Shown here: positions 1 to 9,800 of the stretch, piece after piece | Layout of the letters: each line of letters begins with the position of its first letter | Position numbering within the stretch: position 1 is the first letter of the stretch | From: Bromus sterilis | Lineage: Eukaryota > Streptophyta > Magnoliopsida > Poales > Poaceae | Assembly: GCA_950022295.1 (NCBI GenBank) | Contig: OX465596.1 | Span: 9,176,001-9,240,000 of the forward strand | Direction: 5' to 3' | DNA: 64,000 nt | Position numbers and translations under genes: made by a program | Notes under the pieces: model-generated | The model's database searches: none | What the model saw: only the letters and a program-made list of their open reading frames with translations | What the model was told of the DNA's origin: nothing

Positions 1-1340
1 TGCATCCTTGTAATTCGTGTGTGCGCGGCGGTTGTAGAGATTTAATGAGATGTGCATCAGGCCTAGTTGCATCATGTCATAATGAAGTTGCTTGTTTTGT
101 TAGGATAGTTACCTTGTTTTGTTAGGAAAGTTGCTTGGTTTTTCTAGGACAATTTTGCATTATGTTCTTTATAATGCAGTTGCTTGAACTTGCTAGGATA
201 ATTTCCTGATTTTGTTGGGAGAGTTGTTTAGTTTTGCATTTTGTTTTGGTAATAGAGTTGCTTGGATTTGCTAGGGATGTTGCTTGATTTTTTTTCTATG
301 ACTGTTATTTTGGATCTTTCTAGAACATTTGTGTGGATTTTCCTAGGGCAGTTGTACTTGAATTTGCAATGAGGTCGCACTTATGACCCAAATATTGGGG
401 AGGTGATGGTGCGGAGTGTCCATTGTGCGAGGTAGAGGGCGCGGGAGGCCTCATCAACCCTAGTTGCATCGTGTCATAGCGTAGTTGTTTGGTTTTGTTA
501 GGAAAGTTGCTTGACGTTGCTAGGACAATTGCTTGATTTTGTTAGGACAATTGCTTGGTTTTATTATGACAGTTGCTTGGTTTTCTAGGACTATCTTGCA
601 TTTTGTATATAAATCAGTTGCTTGAATTTGCTAGGGCAATTGCCTAGTTTTTATAAGGACGATGTCTTAGTTTTTCTTGGTTTGTATCATCATGATTCAT
701 TCGTGTGTGGTGGTTTGTAGAGCTTCAATGAGGCGTGCATCAATCATAGTTAAATCTTGTTATAATGAAGTTGCTTGACTTTGCTAGGATAATTGCTTGA
801 TTTTGTTAGGACAGTTGCTTGGTTTTATTAGGATAGTTGCTTGGTTTGCTAGGACTATCTTGCATTTTGTTTTTTATAAATCAGTTGCTTGAATTTGCTA
901 GGACAATTGCCTGGTTTTTATAAGGACAATGTCTTAGTTTTGCTTGGTTTGTATCCTCATGATTCATGCGCGTGCGGTGGTTGTAGAGCTTGAATGAGGC
1001 GTGCATCAATCATAGTTAAATCTTGTTATAATTCAGTCGCTTGATTTTGTTAGGGAAATTTCTTTCTTTGGTTAGGACAATTGATTGATTTTTTTAGAAC
1101 AATTTTGCATTTTTATAAATCAGTTCCTTTGAATTAGCTTGGATAGTTGCTTGGTTTTTATAGGATGGTTGATTAGTTTTGCTATAATAGTTTTGCACTA
1201 TTTTTTTGTTAATACAGTTGCTTGGATTTTCTAGGAAAATAGCTTGGATTTTTTTGCTAGAGAAAATTGCTTTCTTATAGCAAACTAAGAAGTTGCTTTC
1301 TTATAGCACGGAAGTTGCCTCAATACCACACAAAGTTGCT
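1..1340. repeat. Degenerate tandem repeat (short AT-rich units in larger blocks)
   Basis: Dozens of imperfect copies of a unit of about 28-30 bp occur, built on the core AGTTGCTTGGTTTTGCTAGG. Longer blocks of about 270 bp are superimposed: the phrase around GAGGCGTGCATCAATCATAG recurs near 728 and 998. No credible ORF is present. The block grades into AT-rich sequence (1340-1600) of the kind seen in Triticeae DNA transposons. I infer the inner part or edge of a large DNA transposon, family not assigned. It continues off the left edge of the window. Confidence 0.7.
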
Positions 1341-1855
1341 CAAAAATAATAATTCGTCGAAACCTATCAATATGAGATCTAGTTTTGAAGAACTCGTCGT
1401 GAGAAACCCAACGGTGAAAGCGGATTTGAATTTCGATCTTCGAATCAAAAGTTATAACATTTTAAACTTTTTTAAAAACCCAAATAAATGCACGTACCAT
1501 ACTGCAGCACGAGGTAGGAAGCTTTTTACTATTTATGGAAAGTCTGCCCGCATGCACCAACGAGCGCACGTGCGCTTGCTAGCCAGGTCCTAACTTTAAT
1601 CATCAATCTGACTATGTGGGTTCCGTGCCAGTGTTGCCACCATTATACAATCTGAAAACTGTAATTTGAAAAGATTGTAGGCATCCGTATAGAGAGTTAT
1701 TATAGGCCAATGATATTTTCTCACATTACAATTTGAGATGTTATTAATTACTATGGTATGAATTATGAGCGATACACAAGATAATCTTCCTTCTTTTGAG
1801 ACAATATTTGTCCATGTGGTCACTGGTCAGGCCCAAATAAACCTGATAGCGCATG

Positions 1856-3671
1856 TCACCGGTTCCCAACAAGGGACCAGGCGACAGTAACTTCTATCCT
1901 AGAGAACCCAACATTCACACACCCTTTGCTTCTACCTGACCTTCTAGGAACAAATGACACTTCGCCATTGGCAACCGAACTAGCCTCGACATCACCATCA
2001 CCATCACCATCACCATCACTATCACTTAGCCATGCGCCCATCAAAATCCTCATCTCTCTGTTTTCTTCCACCGAAACAACACGGCGTGAGAGCTCGATCG
2101 TGCCATCGCTCGTAACCGTTATCACTCCGTCCCGAGAATCGAGCAACACCATGTCCCTATCATCAAGGCTGGAGAAGCGCGCAGCGAATAGTCCGTGATA
2201 TCGAGCGGGCCAGGATCCCTCGGTGACTCGGATCGTCATGGTAGCCTCCACCGTCCGCTCAAGGTAGCCGACCGTCACTTCAACCGTGCTCAGCTGGGAA
2301 GAGCGTGTGTAGCAGTGAACTCCTTGGTGGCGTCCACGAGGGGTACAACGCTTGCCCTGAATGAGAAGAAGGCTCAAGAGCTTATCTTGAGCCGGGGTTT
2401 CGCCCTTCACTTTTAGTTCAACATCGTAGTCCACATGATGAAAGCCTACAATGGCACCACGGCTAGGACCCGTCAACAACAGAGAGGCATCCTGCATGGT
2501 ATGATGTTGGAAAATTGATTAACTTTAGGTCTCCTATCAATAAGAGAACAAAGCTTGGAAATTCAGTAAAATGTAAATCGTGCTACAGTAGACAGGCTGA
2601 TCGAAAGGGATGTGTGCCGGTCTGCAAAATTGCTCTAATTTACTTCATCAAATCAAACCATGGGTAAAGTCAGTTACTGTCACACCTATCATACCAGGAA
2701 AAGTCTGGGAAATTCATTTTTCATCTTTCAGCTGAGCTATGCATATCTTAACTCCATTCTTCATGTTTGCACAGGCTCAACTATCTTTGGTTTCAGTTCG
2801 AATGAAAATAATAACATATCGACGGCATAAGTAACCGTAACCACTCATCTACAGAACTTGGATAATTGTAGTCGAATTAACCTATGAGTACACCCTGCGC
2901 AAGTGATGATAAACCATGGATCAGGCAAAATAGCATACAAATATACTCCTAGTCCTAGATAGCAATACCTCTGCGGTGAGTGTCTGGCATTTGTCTCTGG
3001 TGCGGTTGAAGAGGAGGTTGCGATTGTGGTCCACTGAATCCCGCACGGAGACGAATCCGAACACATCCACGGGCCATTCCAGGCCACCGTCTAGCTCCGT
3101 CACCTTCACCGAGAAGACGATCACGGCGTCAGCGCAGCCGGCGGTGGGCGGCGCAGGCTCGTCGGTGAATCGCATCGGTGGTATACTGGTATAGACGCTG
3201 CGCCATGAAAATTCAGAGGTTAGCAATACCATCCATGCACGATCTGATGTACTAGAAAGAATGTCATTGTATTTGCTCCGTTAACATTGTCAGAGGAAAA
3301 GAAGAGTCGGTTGGCGCGCGGAGATGGCCGGGATCGGAGGAAGATCGGAGACCGGCGTACGGAATCGATCGAGATCGATGCTTACTTGCGTCCTCGTAGG
3401 AGCCGCAGGAGAGATGGTACCTCCACATCCATCTTTCGAGGTACTGCTCCATCACCATGGCGTCCAGGTCCACTGGCTCCTCCTCCGCCAGCGCGTCAAA
3501 CGGCTTGCGGCGTCTCTCCTCGGTCGCCTCCCGCGGCGGGGGGCGCTTGCTCGTCCACTTATCCTCGCCTCGGTTCTCACTCTCGGCCTTCCTATTCCTG
3601 CGGTTCATCGTCCTCGGCGTCGGCGTCGGCGGCGCCTTCGCTTCTTCGTGGCCGCCTGCTTCCGCCTCCAT
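1856..3671 (-). CDS. DUF6598 domain protein, three exons, phase problem at the first intron
   Basis: Likely exons are 3671-3386 (start codon at 3671), 3197-2969 and 2491-1856 (stop). Exon 1 is charged and proline-rich and ends with an ERWMWRYHLSCGSYED-type segment. Exon 2 carries RDSVDHNRNLLF and KCQTLTAE. Exon 3 carries DASLLLTGPSRG, DVELKVKG, IELSRRVVSVE and EVTVAWSL. This order is what I know of the grass-expanded DUF6598 family, whose function is unknown. The exon 2/3 junction (GAG|GT to CAG|GAT) is in phase and joins TAE to DASLLL cleanly. At intron 1 the best donor (3385-3384) leaves one base while the acceptor (3199-3198) needs two, so that join is out of frame. A weaker donor at 3420-3419 would restore phase but drop about 12 residues. 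The gene may therefore be spliced unusually or be frameshifted. A hexanucleotide run in exon 3 encodes an Asp-Gly stretch. Confidence 0.75.
1988..2026. repeat. CATCAC hexanucleotide microsatellite inside DUF6598 exon 3
   Basis: On the plus strand CATCAC is repeated about five times, then degraded copies. Read on the minus strand in frame it gives a (Asp-Gly)n tract in the acidic loop between two conserved DUF6598 blocks. Length changes in multiples of six would stay in frame. Confidence 0.8.
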
Positions 3672-3679
3672 CTACGCCA

Positions 3680-4370
3680 GCGATGCCGAAAAAGCAGGGT
3701 TTAGGATCGGTCGCCGAGCCAGGGCCCAGTATACTAACAGGCCGAGTGGCTTCGCCAAAATGAATGAAACTCAGCATATTTTACAGCCTGGATGAACCTT
3801 TTTTTAATAATTTGTGAACATTTTAAACAGAATTGACCATTTTACAAAAGTACAGGATCATATTTTTAAATTCACATTTTGACAAAACTCTTAGTTTTCC
3901 AAATTTCATGATTTTTTTAAACCTGGTACACTATTTTTGACATATTGTAAAATTTTAAGAATTTAACAAACTTTTTATAAATTCATGAACATTTTCCAAA
4001 TATTATTTTATAATTTTAAAGCATTTAAAATCCACAAAAAATGTTTATATTCCTTTTAAATTATGATTTTATTAAAGAAAGCATGAATATTTTAAATTTC
4101 ACAAGCATTTTTAAGTTTCATGGTTTTTTTAAATTTGAACATTAGCCGGCGGTTTTTTTCCTTAAAAAAGAATCAAAAAATGATTCTCTTGTTGACCAAC
4201 GTGCTATTTTTTGGCTTCATTGTTATTGTTGTTTTCCCCTTTTATTATGGTTTCACCGTCTCACGTTGTCTTTGCCCGCATAACGCATATTCTTTCCTGC
4301 ATGTGCTTCCATTGATCTCGTCCATGATATGTTTGCTATGCATGGGATTTAGCACCGGGTGTCAAGTTGA
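3680..4370. other. AT-rich intergenic stretch, no gene
   Basis: This is the region upstream of the DUF6598 gene. From 3790 it becomes very AT-rich, with many near-repeats of TTTTAAATTCATGAACATTTT type, which are common in Triticeae intergenic DNA. No coding signal was seen. Confidence 0.5.
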
Positions 4371-4384
4371 GATCATTGGGAGAT

Positions 4385-4670
4385 AACATATGCAAGATGC
4401 AATTTTCATGCCTAAGTGACTGGGATAAGGTGATGGAGGAAGGACCACGGACTTTTCGCGGTAATATTGTGTTGATGGCACCCTATAATGATTTCACCAA
4501 GCCGTCGATGATCCAACTCAATTACTTGAAGATGTGGATCCAGATACATGACATGCCTGATGGACTACAACCACCTGATCCCATCCCTTGCAGACAAGCT
4601 TGGTGAATTCATTGCATATGAGGAGAGCTTCTCCAATTTATCTACCAATTTCTTCCGAACAAGTAGTTTG
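4385..4670 (+). pseudogene. DUF4283-like retroelement fragment, frameshifted
   Basis: The frame starting near 4385 reads MQFSCLSDWDKVMEEGPRTF, then FTKPSMIQLNYLKMWIQIHD and MPDG. This is the pattern of the DUF4283 region found in ORF1/gag-like proteins of plant LINEs. After about 4563 the similarity continues in another frame (LADKLGEFIAYEES), so a small indel has broken it. There is no start codon in context and no flanking element. I read it as a decayed LINE ORF1 piece. Confidence 0.6.
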
Positions 4671-4679
4671 TAAACCTAT

Positions 4680-5900
4680 AAAAAATGTGGTCTCGCTCAT
4701 CAGGGATACTAAAAGGCAAATTTTCTTGTTAAGTATGAAAATCTCCTAGAATGGCGTGCGGTTTTTGGTATGCTTATTCATCTCTATAAGGAGCACACAA
4801 TGTTCTATTGCCATTTTTACATTACTTTCCAATAGTAAAGTTATCTCAATCATCATAAATATTCTTAATTTTTATTGTTTTCCTCCAAAATATGTGATTT
4901 AATGCACATGAATAGTTCAAACACAATTTTCTCTCTCTCAAAGGATTAGTGTTAGAATAATCGGAGAAAGACTGAAAACAACAGGAAAGACATAGAAAAT
5001 AATTATATAAAAATGATAAAATTTTCCTTTACCATTTTAGTGCCAAGATCAATGCTCAGCTCATTCATTGCGCTAGTGGTTCTATGTTGAAAAGTGCAGT
5101 GGCCATTTAGCTCTGATGTAGTGCTATGGTAAGATTGCCACTAGATTATGAGAAAGATAAGACTTGACACAGAGTTCTCAACACTATATATTTATCTTCA
5201 AATCTTTATTTTCTGGCACGGGAACTCTAGCTGGAAACATTTGATTCACGGAAAACAATAGATCGTTTGTTAATGATTTCATTTATTATTTGCTTATTAT
5301 CAACTATAAGATATTGCTTCACATCACTATACTTTGAGTTTACACACCATGTTACATTAGAATGATTGTACTTCATGTTTATTGCATACACAATCAAAAA
5401 ATATTCTATGATTATCTACCTATACTACTCAGGACGAGTTGAGATTAAAGTTGGAATATAGATACGTCTCAAACGTATTAAAAAAATTATCATGCCATGT
5501 TTATTGCATACACTATTGGCATTCTGTTGGCACCATTTTAATCAATTTCTTGGAATAACCTATTAATCTGGTGTCCATTCCAGTATTTGTTTTTTTCATG
5601 TTTTTAGACTTTTCAGAAAACCACAATTTATAGAGCGCAATAAATCTTGAAAATTTTACAAAATTATATATCTTCGGAAAGCTTCTAGAGGAACCGACAA
5701 AGGGCAGAGGGGCCATCCCCAACACATTTACTATTCACTATTAAAAGTGCATGATTTGACATTGGTGCTCGCATTTTTTTAGATTTATTTTAGGTCTTTC
5801 GACGATGTACTTTCAATGAGAGGAGACGTTCCGTCGATTACGAGTCGCGTTGTATGCTCGTGTATGTGAGCGTCTACATTGTAATGTGTTCTAAAAGAAA
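4680..5900. other. Intergenic, no gene seen
   Basis: AT-rich sequence with no ORF showing recognisable domains. A few short palindromic stretches occur but no element with clear ends. Confidence 0.45.
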
Positions 5901-5903
5901 GTA

Positions 5904-5996
5904 CTACCTCCGACCCATATTAATGGGCACACACTTAGTACAATTCTAGTACAAAGTTGCACTAAGTGTGTGCCCATTAATATGGATCGAAGGGAG
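5904..5996. mobile_element. Stowaway-type MITE with TA target duplication
   Basis: The 93-bp sequence begins CTACCTCCGACCCATATTAA and ends with the matching inverted arm ending GGATCGAAGGGAG. It folds almost end to end, through AGTGTGTGCCCATT arms. It is flanked by TA on both sides (5902-5903 and 5997-5998). The CTCCCTCCG-like ends and TA duplication define Stowaway (Tc1/mariner) MITEs. Confidence 0.9.
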
Positions 5997-5999
5997 TAC

Positions 6000-6830
6000 A
6001 TGATTTCGTTTTTCTTGTGTAGCTCACACCAAGATGTATTTCATCATGATTTTTTTCTGAAATGTAGAACACATCTCTATGTTCATGTGTATTTATTCTT
6101 AGATTTATTTTGATACTTAAACATACGTTTTTGAATTTTTCAAAAAGTGTGCTTCATGGAGCTTGAGCTCCAAACATCCCCACTCTCAGTTTAAGCGTAT
6201 TGAACAGGTGGACCAGGAGAAAGAAAAGATAGGCTGAGCTCTCCCTCGAGTCGGACTCACGGCAACACGCGGCGTGTGACGAGCGACCGGCCTAACGATA
6301 ATCCAATGTTTTCAAGTTCCCTCAACTTAAGATTTTGAAATCCAAGCAAAAATCGGGTAGCAACATAACAACAATAGGCATAATCAAGATCGGACAAAAA
6401 GATAAATACCGACTTGGTTCAGTTAAGCATCTGTCAAATAAACAACCTGATTCGAGAATAGAGACACAAGTTTATGCGTATCATCCATCAAACTTGTGAA
6501 GTTTGACTAAAGGTGTCCCATAATAACATCAGGTTTTTTCAAGTAGAAAGAGCATCCAAACCAAACGAATCATCATGCCCACATATAAAGAGACCGATTT
6601 CTTATCTAGATATGCGAGACTTCCATCGTCAGCTGGAATAGGGGCGTAATGTAACTACATGAGCCAACCAGCTCCACAGTAACAACCGCTGTAAAACTAG
6701 GCTCAAGGCATCACAACATGGTGGTGACCCGCATAATAATCCTAAACTACACATGCTCCAAAAAAACTGCGCAAAAAAGAGCTATTTGCAGGACAACTAC
6801 TGACGCCAAGGCTTCTTGATCAGCTCTGTA
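6000..6830. other. Downstream flank and 3'UTR side of the helicase gene
   Basis: No separate gene is seen. The part nearest 6831 is expected to be the 3'UTR of the minus-strand CHR28-like gene. I could not place the polyadenylation site. Confidence 0.4.
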
Positions 6831-6831
6831 T

Positions 6832-9800
6832 CTATATGTTGAAAAGATATCCGAGATCTTCCACGGTGAGCCGGGTTGAGATGCCACCGGATTTCTCGCC
6901 GAAAGCCGATTCCACCATCTCTCTCTTTTTCGCCTGGCAACACAAAACATACACATTCTGTCACAACAAAAACAAAGGGAGAAAAGTATACAGGGGGCAT
7001 ACACACAGGGCAGAGCGCAAACATGTTCGGCCAAATTATTACCTGCAGGGCTAAGATGCGATCTTCGACTGTGTCATTGACGGTAAAACGAGTAACGGTT
7101 ACAGGACGGGTCTGACCGATTCTGTGTGCTCTATCAACGGCCTGGTCCTCAGCGTAAGGGTTCCACCAGGGATCGAGCATAATCACATGGGAAGCAGCTA
7201 TCATGTTTAGACCAAGATTACCAGCCTTCAGTGACATGAGCATTACTCTTACCTGAATGAGGAACAAAAACAGTTTTTTCTGATTATTTGTTGAATGGTG
7301 GAGATGCACTAGCTGTTAGTTTCTGAATGTAATGCTGAAAATGAAAAGAGCAGAATGTACACCTCTGGGTCAGTCTTGAACTCTTCCACTGCTTCTGCTC
7401 TTACGTCGAGGGACATTGACCCATCAAGCCTTCTGAATTTTATGAAATTGCTATTCAGTGAAAGCTCCAGGACGTCCAGCATACCAGTCCACTGGGAGAA
7501 GACAATTGCCTTGGGAGCTATTTCACTTGGACTTGATTCGAGGGTATCTCCATCAGTAGGGGCATGTATGTTGAAGATTGATTTAAGAGTGTCAACGGCA
7601 CCCTGGATCTTTGAGGAGATGTAGCTGGTTTCACAAATTGAGGATAATTCATCTGGTTCTGCAGAACTGGTTGTTGCATATGACTCCAACTCATCAGAGA
7701 CACAGAGCTTTAATACTGGACGTGAGAAAACCAATTCAGAACTTAATTTCTGTTTGCAAACGGGGCAGACTTCCTCTTCACTTAAGCTTTCTAGTACACA
7801 TTCATAGCAGAAAATATGGCAGCATGTTGTTATGACAGCATTCTCAGGTGGTTCCTGCAAAATGAGGGGAGACTAAATTATTCTACTCATTAAAAACTTT
7901 GTGAAACAACAAAAATCTTTCAGCTAAATAAAATCAACAACCATTTCTTCAGTGCGAGAGGGCATTTCTTCCCTTCTCTGCTCCTGCAGCAAAAAATAAT
8001 TATGCCAGAGACAAGGTAACAAATTTTACACACACAGGCGTTGAGTCACCAGGCTGCTTACCTCGCATATCATACAAATTGGACGCCGTACATCCAGCTT
8101 TTCAAGCAAATTCGTCACTATTTCCTTAGGAAGTTGTTTTGCCATTTCTATGGAAGCCAGATCAGTCAAATTTGTTTGATTATTATCCTTCAGAAGATAA
8201 GGGTGATCACAGGCCTGCCGAAGCCGCAGCAGCAATACAAGAATGTTTGCATAGTTTTGTTTTATTGTCCCAGCAGCAGCAAATTTCTGTTGTATAAACA
8301 TAAAGATATGAGCATCACAAACATTTCACAATGAAATTTCTCAACAACTAAGGGATATTTTGTAGGAAAAAACTAAAAATGGTATAACTTATTAAGAGCA
8401 TTCAACGTTAAATTCCTAATGCTAAACACAATAACTATAGAGTTAATGAAAATATTTTGATTATGTTCATCACAAGGAAATAACTATGGTATCGAACAAT
8501 CCCTCTGAGCTGACTACAGATAAAAAAGCTCACGAGATCAAAAGGTTCTATGAGATAATGTAAGACAACCGGGATAACAAACAGTTTGGGGAAAACATAC
8601 TATCAATAGACAATATATAACCATGCTATTCTACGAGATATTCCTGAAAACCATGACAAAGTTCTGATAGCTCACAACTTCAAGGAGTGCACAGGATACT
8701 GCTTTTGAGATTAGTCAGCATTAATGCACCATAATTTCAAAAGTTTAGATATGAAACACAATATCCAAATGAGTAACCAAGGATAGAAAAAACTGAAGAA
8801 AAAATTAAGTTTGTGTACTTGAACCTGCCTTGAACTTTTGCCGAGAACCTTCTTCAAGAGTCAAATAGAAATACCGTTCCTCTTGAGTGAAATTTATTTT
8901 CTTCAGCTCAATAGTCTTTGGAGGTACTTTTATAATTGGTTCTCCATCAAGTAGTGTTTCTAGTTGAAACAGTTCAAAAGTGAGTCAATGCCAGAATATC
9001 ACAGCAACGAAGAACCAGTTACAGTTATGTACTTTAAGAGCATCTTACAAAGTCAAGACTCAAAACATGATGGAACTGGTTTCCGGGGAAACAAATTGCT
9101 ATACACAAACATCATCTAAGTAAAATTGAAAAGTGATTACTGCCTATATGGTTCCCTATAATATTGTACTTTGTTCCCCCTCCTTCAGTTTCTAGTTTTC
9201 TTATGTATCTGCTGGTTTCCGAGGAAACAAATTGCTATACACAAACATCATCTAAATAAAATTGAAAGGTGATTGCTGCCTATATGGTTCCCTATATTTT
9301 TGTACTTTGTTCCCCCTCCTAAAGTTTCTAGTTTTCTTATGTACCTGATGGGATTGGGAGATATTTATGCTAATAAACATACATATGAGAAAATGCATTT
9401 TCCAAGACGTACATGATGCTCATATCTTTATGTTTATACCACAGAGATTTGCTTATTTGTCAAGTTGCCAAATAGAATGCCAGTCAAATACATATGATTT
9501 ACAGATAATATAAATCAATATTACTAATTGTCATGGTTGTTATGCTAGAGTTGGTTCTGTGGGCCAAGGTGTGTGGATTTTTGCCTTATAGCATATAGAA
9601 GATAACAAAAAAGTATACAATTGCAGACAGATATATGTAGACAAACTGTCAAAGTATTTTGTTTCACCTTTTGTGCGCCGCAATAAAATTATCTTCAAGA
9701 CAGTTTGAAGTTTCTTATATCCCTGACTTGAGCCTCTAGATATTGGTCCCTTTATCATCGAGCGGAACAAACTAAATGAAGAATATGGCTCGTATTTCAA

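Noticed and set aside
1..1260. Array-like repeats at the left edge as a CRISPR or centromeric satellite
   Set aside because: Units are degenerate with no constant spacer pattern, the genome is a plant, and the text is not a known centromere satellite.
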